Source: Vandiemenella viatica
Taxonomy: Eukaryota > Arthropoda > Insecta > Orthoptera > Morabidae
DNA length: 64,000 nt
Direction: 5' to 3'
Assembly: GCA_031002005.1 (NCBI GenBank)
Contig: JARYHS010008074.1
Span: forward strand, 9,432,924-9,496,923
The notes beneath the pieces were generated by a model that made no database searches, was not told the origin of the DNA, and saw nothing but the letters and a program-made list of their open reading frames with translations. Of the stretch, positions 43,398 to 54,330 are shown one piece after another; the stretch's first letter is position 1; the number at the start of each line of letters is the position of its first letter. The position numbers and the translations under genes are program-made.

Positions 43398-44850
43398 CAC
43401 AGACGGAAAAAAAAATCCCAACACCAAGAAAAAATTATTGTAGAGTAATGAAATTTGGACAATGCATTTGTCAAGTTAACATGTTTAATTGATTAAATTT
43501 TCAAGATCACAGGTTAATTTAAGCTCAAGAAAATGCATTTCAAATGTGAAATACTGTTAAATTAATAGCCCGTGTAACCTCCAGAATTTTGAATGCAAGC
43601 CTGCAAACGTGAATGCATTGTGTCATACAGGTTTCGAATGTCACTTTGTGGTATGGAGTTCCATGCTTGTTGTACTTGTGCTGTCAATACTGGGACGGTC
43701 AGTGCTGGCTGTGGATGATGCTGGAGTTGTCGTCCAATGATATCCCATACGTGTTCAATTGGAGACAGATCTGGTGATCTCGCAGGCCAAGGTAACATGT
43801 CGACACTCTGTAGAGCACGTTGCGAGACAACAGCGGTATGAGGGCGAGCGTTATCCTGTTGAAAAACTCCCCCTTGAATGCTGTTCATGAATGGCAGCAC
43901 TACAGGTTGAATTACCAGACTGACGTACAAATTTGCAGTCAGTGTGTTTGGTATAACCACAAGAGTGCTCCTGCTGTCATAGGAAATCGGTTACTTCAAG
44001 GACAGCTCCGAGCCAGGCGCCCTGTAGCGTGCATTCCACTGACTACAAGCCATCGCCGTTTGCGACTCCAGTGGTGTCAAGCCAGAGCTCATTGGAGGAC
44101 GGAGTGGAGATCTGTTGTGTTTTCTGATGAAAGCAGGTTCTGCCTTGGTGCCAGTGATGGCCGAGTGTTGGTCAGAAGGAGGCCAGGGGAACGCCTGCAA
44201 CCAAACTGTCTGCGGCCTAGACACACTGGACCTACACCTGGAGTCATGGTCTGGGGAGCAATTTCCTATGACAGCAGGAGCACTCTTGTGGTTATACCAA
44301 ACACACTGACTGCAAATTTGTACGTCAGTCTGGTAATTCAACCTGTAGTGCTGCCATTCATGAACAGCATTCAAGGGGGAGTTTTTCAACAGGATAACGC
44401 TCGCCCTCATACCGCTGTTGTCTCGCAACGTGCTCTACAGAGTGTCGACATGTTACCTTGGCCTGCGAGATCACCAGATCTGTCTCCAATTGAACACGTA
44501 TGGGATATCATTGGACGACAACTCCAGCATCATCCACAGCCAGCACTGACCGTCCCAGTATTGACAGCACAAGTACAACAAGCATGGAACTCCATACCAC
44601 AAAGTGACATTCGAAACCTATATGACACAATGCATTCACGTTTGCAGGCTTGCATTCAAAATTCTGGAGGTTACACCGGCTATTAATTTAACAGTATTTC
44701 ACATTTGAAATGCATTTTCTTGAGCTTAAATTAACCTGTGATCTTGAAAATTTAATCAATTAAACATGTTAACTTGACAAATGCATTGTCCAAATTTCAT
44801 TACTCTACAATAATTTTTTCTTGGTGTTGGGATTTTTTTTTCCGTCTGTG
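43398..44850 (+). mobile_element. Fold-back Tc1-like element with 590-bp inverted arms
   Basis: It is flanked by TA (43396-43397 and 44851-44852). Arms 43398-43987 and 44261-44850 are both 590 bp and inverted copies of each other. I saw one base difference by eye (CCCGTG against CCGGTG near the transposase stop). The spacer is 273 bp. Both arms are the 3' half of the element: terminal CACAGACGGAAAAAAAAATC plus the coding region from the VVIPNTLTA block to the stop. The normal 5' end and N-terminal transposase region are absent, replaced by the inverted 3' half. It sits cleanly in a LINE 3' region. Confidence 0.93.
43820..44686 (+). CDS. Chimeric open frame: antisense leader fused to Tc1-like DDE domain
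   Basis: An uninterrupted 288-codon frame. Residues 1 to about 55 are translated from the antisense of the same transposase, because the left arm is inverted. True transposase sequence starts near residue 56 (GNRLLQGQLRARRPVACIPL). The DDE domain is complete: VVFSDESRFCLG (first D), VMVWGAISYD, FQQDNARPHTAVV (second D) and SPDLSPIEHVWD (E; I count about 32 residues from the second D). It ends IQNSGGYTGY. The N-terminal helix-turn-helix DNA-binding part of Tc1 transposases is missing, so the product would probably not bind its ends normally. Whether it is expressed is unknown. A second copy of the C-terminal coding half runs on the minus strand at 43562-43960. Confidence 0.8.
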   Translation: MRDNSGMRASVILLKNSPLNAVHEWQHYRLNYQTDVQICSQCVWYNHKSAPAVIGNRLLQGQLRARRPVACIPLTTSHRRLRLQWCQARAHWRTEWRSVVFSDESRFCLGASDGRVLVRRRPGERLQPNCLRPRHTGPTPGVMVWGAISYDSRSTLVVIPNTLTANLYVSLVIQPVVLPFMNSIQGGVFQQDNARPHTAVVSQRALQSVDMLPWPARSPDLSPIEHVWDIIGRQLQHHPQPALTVPVLTAQVQQAWNSIPQSDIRNLYDTMHSRLQACIQNSGGYTGY

Positions 44851-45150
44851 TATTCATTGACACTATACAAGCTATTGACTAATAAAAAATTTTTTAGCTT
44901 ATATTTAAAATTATGTAAATTTGATATTTGTTTTATGTTTTCAGGAAGAGAGTTGTACAGAATTTTAGGCTGGTAGAGTACACTATTTTGGTATAGAGCT
45001 TTCTTGTGCCACTCTAAATGAAAATTATTCCTATTCCTTGTTTCGTGTTTATGTATTTCCTTCTTCACTGTCTTCAACTTTAGTGAATGATGGGTTATTT
45101 TCCCGGATCTATTCTTAAAACTTGTATTGCAAGCTAGTATAACAAGTCTC

Positions 45151-46760
45151 CAGTCGCCAGAAATCTTAAGGTTATAGCCAGTCTTTTAGTAACTGAGCTC
45201 ACCTCTCAAAATTTTCTTATCATTTTGGCTCAGTTAATGATATTAAAAACTTGTACTCTATTGCTGTTATTCTTGTACAAATTCTTACCGTTTTTCAATG
45301 GATTCATATCTCGTTTCTTTCATAATACTCGTGCCATACTGCATTCTGTTTATATGCAGTTTCCTCAGTAGCCAACACACTTTTTGTTAACGTTTCATGT
45401 GTACAATATGATGCAGCCCAATGGAAACAGGTCGTTCATGGATGGTTTGCCACAACATTTTGCCTGGATCGTCTTGCCACTGGTGTGCTTCTGTCAAAAT
45501 TGGCTCACATTTCGAATGAATAGGTTCACTACACCCGTGCTTATCTCGCTCGGTGGCCGCACATAATCAATATGCAGCATAGCGTTATCACTCAGTGAAA
45601 GCCCAACCAAGTGAATTTGGCTATCTCAGAACGACTGTATTCAATGCAGTTGGCCACACTGAAATTGGCATATCTCCCATACACTCTATCATGATAAAGC
45701 ATTCCCCTGAAATTGTTTTTATTATTTGTCTCTTTCATTGTCTTTGCAACCTTTCTGCCTTTAGATTTTGTGAGTAGTTATTATTGTATATTGGAAAAGG
45801 TTTTTGCTTGTGTGAAAAGGCTAAAAAAGACTGAGATAATATATTAGTAAATAAAAAAAACAGATATATTAATAAAAAAAATTAAATAAATAATGGAGTT
45901 GAACTAGATTTTAGACACAAAGGGAATTTGGAAGTTTTCATTTGTGTGTAAGGAGCCAAGGATTGCATTGGTCTTTCCATTCAGTGTCTAACCCCTTGGA
46001 GAATTTAGAGAGAAAAGTCTTATAGGTACTGATGATGATATATCCTTTATGTTGCAGGCTCTCGTGAGGAATGAGATATCTGTTAATCCACTTCAGAGAC
46101 TCATTGACCTGGTTAAGGATTCAGTTGTAGTCAGGCGGGACAGAAACATACAATAAAAAGAAAATACAAGAATTTTGCATCTTGAAATGAAAAATTATCA
46201 ACTCCTTTATTTTTCTGTTTGCTTTTTTGGCCTCACTGTCCCGTTTAAAATAGGTCTCTCATCGTGACCCTTTAATATATTTTTTAATGTTTCTATTTAA
46301 ATTAATGTGTTGAAATGTTTTGTAGAACTCAACTATGAGAAAAGTAATTATGATTTTGTAATTTAACACTGATTTTTGTCAATTGCCATTGCTTAGGAAT
46401 TTTCAGCTCACTGTTAATCATGGAAATGTGAGGTAGCAGTACATAGCACAATAGTTTATATTAATCTTAGCTAACACTTTTGATCTACAGCTTACAGCTT
46501 TGTTCATCCATAATAACTTTTGTTTGTGACAAGTGTTGTATCCGTTACAAAACGGTATGGGATTTTATTGGGAAGGGAGATGTTTGACTTATTCTAAAAT
46601 TTAATTGCGATTTACCCCCTTTTGTAGTATCTTATATTCATACAGCATTTTTGTTAAATTATTCATCACTCGATAATTTGTTTCAAGCGAAATGATTTGA
46701 TGTATGTTTTATTTCTGCCTGTGTTTCTGATCCTAGATTCATCAAATACATTCTTTTCAG
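45151..46760. other. Intron, nothing recognised
   Basis: Mixed-composition intron before exon 5. Small open frames at 45384-45566 and 45595-45777 match no family I know. The last 20 bases (ATTCTTTTCAG) form the acceptor tract. Confidence 0.4.
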
Positions 46761-47046
46761 ATCATCCTTGGTTGGGCTGGTGATCAACCATGGATGAATG
46801 TGACTAAGACATATGCCCTCTGTCTCGTGATGTGTGGACTGGTGACATTGATGATGCCTCTAGTGGTAGCACACTATTGGCCCCTTGCCGTTCTCTCCGC
46901 ACTTTTTGGCTGGTTCTTTGCATCTATGTTTTCGTTCACACCTGTTATACTGGTTAAGTTAATTCCTTTGGAACGCTTCACCACAGCATATGGACTTATC
47001 TTACTTTGCCAGGGAGTTGGAAATCTCATTGGCCCTCCAATTGCAG
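46761..47046 (+). CDS. MCT-like transporter, exon 5 (TM8-TM11)
   Basis: Acceptor ATTCTTTTCAG ends at 46760; donor ATTGCAG|GTATGT at 47046/47047. It is 286 bases, starting at phase 0 and ending one base into a Gly codon. It encodes IILGWAGDQPWMNVTKTYAL (end of TM8 with the conserved GW-D-PW loop), TM9 (CLVMCGLVTLMMPLVV), TM10 (WPLAVLSALFGWFFASMFSF, TPVILVKLIPLERFTTAYGL) and TM11 (ILLCQGVGNLIGPPIAG). The TM11 glycine pattern G-G-NLIGPP-AG is typical of MCT proteins. Confidence 0.96.
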
Positions 47047-48334
47047 GTATGTGATAACACCTAGTAACATAATTGTTTAATTTTTCAGTAACTGTGATAT
47101 GGCATCAATTACAAATTTTCGTAAGTTGTGACAGTAAATTCAAGAATTGTCAGAAATATTTCTCTTTATTAAGCATTTCTTTCATGTAGTTAGTGTAGTC
47201 AGGTTTCGTATAGGTGCTATTCAGTAAAGTGTCTTTTTTAAGTGTTCAACTTTCCCACAAAAGAGAAAGCAGAATTGTTTTCAGTTGTTGATATCAATTA
47301 CCTCTAATTATGGAATAGGTATATATTTCATGCAGCAGCTCGAATAGATTCCATGCGTGCTGGGTGGCACCACCGGCTACTATTGAACGCAGACTTTTCA
47401 GCTGGATTGATTTGTTTATTCTAGGCCAGATTGCATTACAATGCAGGTCAGCACTAAGAAGACCAAAGCAAGTAGGATTCAATTCTGGGATGTGATGCTA
47501 CCTGTGTGGTGGTGTGGAGACAGATTAGTTTTTTGGGCTGGATCTTGGGTCATGTAGAAAGCCCATTGGTTTCATATTAGTTTTAGGTTCAGAATTTTTT
47601 TTTCTTTTTTTTGTACAAAAGCATGTCTTATCAATTCATGGAGGCAAAGTTGATGTTTTTTTGTAGAGTCAGGGAAACTGGAAGTTGTAATGTAGAGGTG
47701 TGTTATTGCTAAACACCAGAAATACAGTTAAATTAATGGTTACAGTTAAGATGGGGAACATTTATAGATAATCACATTTACTGAAAAGTTCTGTCCTCAA
47801 CTAACACTACATACACACCTGTGAAGAGTGTTTATGTAATATAGACTTTAAAACCTGAAAATTGAGGTACAATCAGGAGCTTTTATGGTAGTGTTTCTGA
47901 AAGAAATAATGTTTAGTTTTTACCTGCACATATGAGTGGCTCACACAGGATAGATTGTTGAACACACTTTCTTGGTGGTTCATTTTCTTTTTGCTATGAG
48001 CACAATTGTTAATTTCTGAACTAACGCTTCAGTTTATTACATATTTTAATGTAAGTTCCTTTGGTTGCATGATGAAATACTCATCCCTAGAGCTCGCACA
48101 TATTTAATTTTAATGCGTGTGGAAAGTTATTGTTGGTTTCATGAGCAATTGCTTCACATGATAGGGGCTTTGATACTTGATTTGACTTCTCTGCTCTTAA
48201 TTTCATAATGCTGACTGCTACTCAGTACTGAGCACGAAGGCAGATTGATAAAAAAAAAAATACATAATAGCCTCCCAGGCATTTAATAGCTAAGCCCACC
48301 CTTTCAACCAAAAATATGCCATAATTTAGCTATT
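47047..48334. other. Intron, nothing recognised
   Basis: Start of the 13.3-kb intron between exons 5 and 6. No exon or transposon ends were seen before the hAT element at 48343. Confidence 0.4.
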
Positions 48335-48849
48335 ACCTATGCCAGCTGTTTCCAAACTTTATTGGTACACTACTCACTTTTAAGTAAAAAAAAAAAAAAT
48401 TCCGTGACTCACCTAATAAGAGAGAGTATCTAATATCAGGATGGGAACTGTTGTATGACCTCGATATGCTATCCTATCCTATGAAAAGGCAAATTTTCAT
48501 ACAAAGGGTATACTAGGTATACTATCAACAAAAACAAGAATTGATAATACATAAAACAACAAACATATTATAGGTGGCTGCACAGATCATCACCTCATCA
48601 AGTTGACTGCTGAAATTCCACGATTAAAAGTAACTTGATTAGCATATTAAAATGTCACTGGTCTGCCAAGTCCCTTTTTGGTGGTAACCACCTGCATACC
48701 CGACTTCAGTGGTTGATTGGTAGGTTTATCATTGTGTTTTAGTGCACCCAAATGTATGAAAATATGAAAGACTGGGAGCAGGAAAACACAATGGTGAACT
48801 TACCAATCAACCACTAAAATGGGGTTTGTAGGTGTTTTCCACCAAGATA

Positions 48850-49915
48850 TGATTTGGCACATCAGTGGCATTGTAAATCGAGTTTTAACTTATCCTGGAA
48901 TTTCAGCCCTCAACTCGATGATGTGATCCTTTGTGCAGCTGCCTCCCGCTTTATTATAAAGATAATGAAAAATATGTTTAATTATTATAAAAACACAACT
49001 TTACAATCAGTGAGATTTCTGGCACTGGTGTTTACTGATGATTGCATCAATATCATAGTTAAAACTGGTTAATTTTAACCTTGAGTCACTATCTTCACAT
49101 AGTTCATTTCTGTATTTGTTTTTCAAAAAACAATCAAGTAGAAGAAGCTTGTTCACGCAAGTATGTTGTGTTGAACGGCATTAAGAACTTCGCAGCTTAT
49201 TTGGAGATTTCTGGATATTCTGCTCGTACATTCATCCAGAAGGAAATTAAGGATTTTTCCTTGAAAACTGTCTTTAAAGAAGAATCGCAAGCTAGCTCTA
49301 TTACTGAGTTTTTTTCAGCTGTTGAGAGCTTTGGGCCTTACAAATGTTCGTCTTAAAAAGGATTTCTTATCCAAACGTAACAATCATAAATTTTTTGGAA
49401 AGTAACTCCTAAAACAATGATTAGTAAATGAATTGAACACATTTCACTTTTTAACATATAACAAAATTTAAAATCCTTATGGGTACTTGAAATAAAAAAG
49501 AAATACTATTTGAAAATAAATGAGGCCTACAACATACTTATAATTTACTGAAAAATTTTAAAAATTACCTGAGGGTAGATGCCAAGGCTTCAAGGTGCTC
49601 TTTGATGACATTTTCAGTCTTCTTGTTGAAATTTCGTTTGATTCATGGAAGTCATGCAAGACAGGAAATACATCAAAACTATTTTCTTCTACTTTGCAGG
49701 TCCATCATTTAAGTTTTTTAATCATTGCATCGACTTTGTCCTGGACGTAAAACCTGTGGATTTCTTTACTTGCATTGTCAGATTCATTACATTGAGTGCA
49801 TTGAAAATACTAGCCAAATAAACAAGACATTTTAGGCAGTTCTCATTACAAACACTTTTGATAAAGTATCATATGGATTTATGGTCACTTTCGTGCTCCA
49901 ATAAAAACATTCTTA
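48850..49915 (-). pseudogene. hAT transposase, C-terminal part
   Basis: On the minus strand with stops: LRMFLLEHESDHKS, then CLVYLASIFNALNVMNLTMQ (about 49740-49840). A gap of degenerate sequence follows, then SLKTVFKEKSLISFWMNVRA, EYPEISK and FLMPFNTTYLREQASST (49150-49300), which is the hAT dimerisation block usually ending LPF-TTYLCE-GFS. The frame then decays into the element end. The + strand frame at 49081-49356 is a shadow of this region. Confidence 0.75.
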
Positions 49916-50016
49916 ATTCATCACAATACAATACAATACATCCATTTTCCATTCCCAATATATGACACTGGCTCTGTGGGATGTGGAAAGTTGTAAATTT
50001 ACAGATAAACAGTTGC

Positions 50017-50210
50017 ATAACAAAATAATACGCACATCAGTAGATGTACAGTGATAGCATACATGGTACATTAAAAAAATTCCATCACAAAATAATACAT
50101 ACACCACAAGATGTACAGTCATAGCATACATGGTACAATAAACAATTGCATAACGAAATAATACATACACCAGGAGATATACAGTCATAGCATATATGGC
50201 AAATTAATTA
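50017..50210. repeat. Three tandem copies of a roughly 66-bp unit
   Basis: The landmarks AAATAATACGCACATCAGTA, AAATAATACATACACCACAA and AAATAATACATACACCAGGA recur at intervals of about 65 bp, each followed by GATGTACAGT-CATAGCATACATGG-like sequence. They lie in the LINE 3' untranslated region, a common place for short tandem repeats in such elements. Confidence 0.8.
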
Positions 50211-50309
50211 TGTAAACTACATTTCCACAAGCTACTGGCAGTTATTTTTTAGATACCTTAGAAATAATTTCTTTGACAGAGTAGAAGGAGCTGTCAGTTA
50301 AAAATTCTT

Positions 50310-50492
50310 TCATTTTTTCCCCCTGAATTTATTCTTATCATCTGCTAGACATTTAATGTGTTGGGAGCTTATTGAAGATATGTATCCCTGAATATCGGAC
50401 CCCTTATTGAACGAATGACAATGACTTGTAACACTTGTGAAGATCATTTTTACTTCTAGTGCCTTAATTGTGTATTTTACTATTTGTTTCAA
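50310..50492 (-). pseudogene. LINE ORF2 C-terminus
   Basis: On the minus strand EVKMIFTSVTSHCHSFNKGS, then IKCLADDKNKFRGKK followed by MKEFLTDSSFYSVKEIIS in the neighbouring sequence. This matches the usual end of this LINE clade (K-FLL-NSFYSVNEY). It belongs with the RT at 51200-52560. Confidence 0.65.
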
Positions 50493-50524
50493 ACAATGTA
50501 TAATTTGTGACTACAAAGAACATT

Positions 50525-51195
50525 AATGTATAGAGAAAAGTGCCCTATTCCGGACCCCTCCCCCTAAAGAGGGTCCCCGGCTTCCTGCCTCTGTATTGAA
50601 CTGAACTCTAGTGGAATCAAGCGTAAATAGTAGTTTTGGCTTCTATCACTCTGTAATAGAGAGCTCGTGTTCCTCACTTTAATTGTTGATCGCCAAATCA
50701 CCATTATGTGTGTTGTCGGTGAACCAAGTTTTTACAGTGGGCTATTTTTTTTGAATTTCTCGTGGAAATTGGCAGTTAAGCCTTCCAACCAATATACACT
50801 TTTAAATGATAAGGTTTTAGATTAATGTTTCTCACTGGACTGTCTTGTCGAAATGTTTGGTTAAAAATCTATTGGGTTAAGCGGACCCCCGTGATTTGCC
50901 TAAACCGGATCCCTTCTTTTTCATGCTTACAAGTCTGCCAATATCTCAAATAGAGGGCGAAAGGCCCTCATTTCTATGATCATAACATCTACGTTTTATA
51001 AAGCCCAATTGATGGAAGCTAAAAGAGCTAAAGAAGTCAAGGAAATTCAACAGCAAGCACGTAATCATGATCAAGGATGCAAAAGTAGCTGCGGACGGAG
51101 GCATGGTTCAGCAGTAAGGCTTTCTAGAAAAGAGAAACAGCAGGTGAAAAAGCGCCTTACTTTTGAAAAGAATGTGAAAGGGTAGAATTGCCTCA
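50525..51195 (+). pseudogene. Possible pogo-type transposase C-terminus inserted in the LINE
   Basis: The LINE reading is interrupted here. On the + strand SANISNRGRKALISMIITS followed by KAQLMEAKRAKEVKEIQQQA and SRKEKQQVKKRLTF resembles the basic, lysine-rich tail of pogo/Tigger-related DDE proteins (RGRK...ILTS-P-K). CCCTATTCCGGACCCCTCCC at 50545 and CTAAACCGGATCCC near 50900 could be remnants of terminal motifs. No DDE core is visible, so the call is weak. Confidence 0.3.
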
Positions 51196-51199
51196 GAAT

Positions 51200-52560
51200 A
51201 TTATTCAATATGACAGTAAGGAGTGAAAATAAGCAAAATAAACTAGCTGCCTCATAAGTAGATCACCTATAGCTGAAATTGTACGAATTGCAAAAGTGGC
51301 TGCACCCAATCGCTTTAGTAAGTCAGAAACATGTACTTTCCATTTTGAATTATGATCAATATACAAACCTAGAAATTTCATACTCTCTACCTCTTGAATG
51401 GACTGTCCTGCAAATTTTATGTCTATATCCGGTGTTAATCTGTGTGATGTACTGAATTGCATATACTGAGTTTTATCAAAGTTTAAAGACAAGCCATTAG
51501 CTGTAAACCATTTAGTAATCAGTTCAAAGACATAATTTTAAATATATTCTCTAGATAAATCTGGAGTATTTTTAATTCCTATGTTTGTGTCATCTGCAAA
51601 TTGGACAAATTTTGAGTTTTTAGATGAAACACAGGGTAGATCATTTCTATATATTAAAAACAATAGTGGCCCCGATATAGAACCCTGAGGTACTCCACAT
51701 CTTATTAGTTTCTACTCGGAGAACAGTGGACTTCTTAAGGCAGCCTTAAAATTCTCCATTGACTTTTTCTGTTTTCTATTTAGAAGGTAAGAACTAAGCC
51801 ATTTATTAACAATGCCATCTATACCATAATACTTTAGTTTTTGTATCAGAATTTTATGATAAGTTACAAAAAATGTCCACAGGAATTAATTTATTATTTA
51901 TTCCTTCTAAAATATTGTCAGTGAATGCAAATATAGCTTGTTTTGTTGAATGACCCTTTTGAAAACCAAATTGTGATTTTGTAAGAATATTATTATTATG
52001 AAGGTGTTCATAAACTCTATTGTACATTGCTTTCTCAAAACCTTTGGAGAAGGCTGTTAGTAATGAAACTGGTTGGTAATTCGATATGGCTGCCTTATCT
52101 CCCTTTTTATAGAGTTGTTTAACTACAGCATTCTAAGGCCTTTCTGGAAAAGTACCCTCAAATAAAGATATATTAAACAGATAACTTAGTATATTACTTA
52201 ATTATGTGGAGCAAAATTTAATTAATCTGCTGGAAATCCCATCATAACCATTTTACAGATATAGAGTTAAATTTTTCTTGGAAGCCTATTCTGACAAAAT
52301 CCATACTGTGAGTCACTGAGCTATTGGCAGTCAATTTATCAGCTACAGATAAAAAATGTTCATTAAATATATCAGCAATTGAAAAATTAGATTCTACTGA
52401 TTTTTCTTTGATAAAAATATCAATACTTGTTTACTTTTTCTTATTTCCTTTTCTACAATGTCCCATATTGTCTTAATTTTATTTTCAGGATCACGAATTT
52501 TATGTTTGTAGTACATACTTTTAGATTCTTTAATAACCTTTTTCAGTACTGTTTTTAATG
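51200..52560 (-). pseudogene. LINE reverse transcriptase
   Basis: The RT palm is recognised on the minus strand by NSKFVQFADDTNIGIKN (catalytic DD near 51590-51615), followed by MSLNFDKTQYMQFSTSH and SMKFLGLYIDHNSKWKVHV with LLKRLGAATFAIRTI and FHSLLSY (51205-51492), the canonical thumb region. Upstream, fragments of the fingers (GSISGPLLFLI-like region near 51650-51700, TKSQFGFQKGHS near 51950) appear with stops and shifts. It is non-functional. Confidence 0.8.
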
Positions 52561-53489
52561 TGTTTTAACATTAGCATTCTCACTGTTCCTAGAGGCAATA
52601 TATAACTTCCTTTTATAAATGCATGATGTTTTAATGTCAATAGTTATCCACGGTTTTTGTTCTTTTCGAGAAGAACGGCACTTTTTCAAGGGGGAGCAAC
52701 TTTCAAAGTAATTTAATACAATGCTACAAAAAATGTTGTATTTTTCATCCATACCTTGTGCACTGTAAACCTGTTCCCAGTTTGTGGAATTGAGGCACTT
52801 TCTAAAACAAGTAACTGACTCATCATTGTTTACACGCTGAAGTTTAAAAACATTACTCTTAGAGCTAGTTCCTATTGCAGTGTTGATGATTAATAACTGG
52901 GCATTGTGATCTGAAATTCCATTGATGGATGGCTTGATGGTATAACTGAATTTTGAGGTATCTAGGAAAACATTGTCTATAGCTGAGTAACTATTATTCA
53001 TTATTCTAGTTGGAAAATTAACTACCTGAGTTAAATTGAATGAACTGACTAATGATTCTAACATGACTTTACAGGTAAGTTATTTAGAAAATCTACATTA
53101 AAATCACCACATACGACTATGTTGACTTCTTTTCTGCTTAAAAATGTTAATAAGAGTCAAAATTGATTCATAAAAATAGAAAAGTTTCCCGATGGTGCTC
53201 TGTATACTGTTACTATTATGAACATTTCATTATTGAAATATAGCCATGTAGCGCAAGCTTCAAAATGTTGATCGAGACAATACTTGCTAATAATCATATC
53301 CTCAAAACTATAACCATTACTAACAAAAGTGACAACTCCTCCTTTCTCCAAGTTTGTTCTATCGTAATGAGAAGCTGAATTAAAGTCGGTTACATTTGAC
53401 ATACCTATTTCTGTAGTTATGTGGTGTTCAGACAAGCATAAAACATCAATTCTATTGATATCATTTAATTCATTTATGTGGACTAGCAA
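52555..53489 (-). pseudogene. LINE endonuclease (exonuclease/endonuclease/phosphatase type)
   Basis: Two minus-strand frames: 53157-53489 (NRIDVLCLSEHHITTEIGMS, DRTNLEKGGVVTFVSNGYSF, MFIIVTVYRAPSGN) and 52555-53064 (LVSSFNLTQVVNFPTRIMNN, SAIDNVFLD, GISDHNAQLLIINT). E in LSEH, YRxP and SDH are the catalytic signatures of LINE apurinic-like endonucleases. The frame break between them falls about where VVCGDFN would lie. The N-terminal start is lost at the junction with hAT DNA. Confidence 0.85.
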
Positions 53490-53524
53490 TTCATCAGCTT
53501 TGTTTGTTAACCATCAGTTGTCAC

Positions 53525-54330
53525 ACCTACACATTTTGACCAAACAATTTATTTATTTTTAAAGTGTCAACACATTTAAAAAATTTCCTTTTGCAAAACA
53601 ACATTTCTTCTTCTTTCTTCTTCGTTGAACTCAAAACGAACAAAAGCTAATAAATTTGCCTGACCAGCAACAACTGTGCTTTCATTAATTTGTAGTGAAA
53701 AATAATCACTTTTATTCAGAGTTGAAATCATTGTTTCCTCAACCCAATTAGACATTTCATCAATTCTACTTTTTACAGTAGGGTTTGATAAAGGGATATC
53801 ACTACTTCTTTTTACTTTTTTCCTTCAAAAAAAGTATTAGATATTATTTTTGCTGCAGGTAAAATAAGTTCCCCACCTACTGTGTAAGCAGCTCCCTGCT
53901 TTGTTATTAACAAAGATAATTGGCAAGACGCTTTGACAGTTTGTTTTGTTGGCCTGATACTGACATTGTAGATTTGGTTGAAAGATAATGTCGCGTTTTA
54001 TTTTGAAAGAATTCAAGAGGTTTACCTGTGTAATCAGGATGCTTGGTTGACAAATGCCTTTCAAGTTTTGATGGCTTCATGATTTCATTGGACAAATTTT
54101 CACAACAACTCACGCAGTGAGGTATTGGCTCCTCTCCAGTAATCGAAAACACAAACTTGTAATCCAGATTATACTTTTGCAGATACGTCTTTTGCTTTTT
54201 TGCGCTGCCTGCATTGTAATTACAAATACGTGGTTGTGGTTCAGCAACATTTTCAAACTTAATATTACTATCTGTGGAAGTTGAAGTTTCCTCACCATTT
54301 GGATACTCTTTTTTTTTTATGCCATGATCC
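53525..54330 (-). pseudogene. hAT transposase N-terminal part with BED finger
   Basis: On the minus strand: EPIPHCVSCCENLSNEIMKP, SKLERHLSTKHPDYTGKPLE and FFQNK form a BED-type zinc finger (C-x2-C, H-x4-H) followed by the hAT N-terminal region. It continues in another frame: IPLSNPTVKSRIDEMSNWVE, FSLQINESTVVAGQANLLAF (normally LQLDES-DVA, so the catalytic Asp position reads Asn) and VRFEFNEEE. It resembles ZBED5/SCAND3-like hAT proteins. Stops and the LINE insertion disable it. Confidence 0.8.

Larger units (their letters stand above)
43130..45150 (-). mobile_element. LINE 3' end, split by a Tc1-like element
   Basis: The right part (44853-45150, minus strand) encodes a LINE ORF2 C-terminus: HKHETRNRNNFHLEWH, YQPKILYNSLPENIKQI and LKNFLLVNSLYSVNEY. 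The left part (43130-43397) is its 3' untranslated region ending GATCAAATAAAATTCAATTC on the minus strand. Removing 43398-44850 and one TA rejoins the two parts, with the reading frame running a few codons further to a stop. The RT body is missing (5' truncation). Confidence 0.8.
49918..53512 (-). mobile_element. LINE (CR1/L2-like), 5'-truncated, inserted in the hAT element
   Basis: On the minus strand it begins inside the endonuclease domain at the junction with hAT sequence near 53512 and ends in a (TTGTA)n-like tail at about 49918-49935. It contains the endonuclease, RT and C-terminal domain with many stops, and three copies of a roughly 66-bp unit in the 3' region. A foreign segment at about 50525-51195 separates the RT end from the C-terminus. 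Confidence 0.8.

Noticed and set aside
49081..49356. A + strand 91-codon frame that looks protein-like
   Set aside because: The opposite strand encodes the hAT dimerisation block (FLMPFNTTYLRE), so this is a shadow frame.
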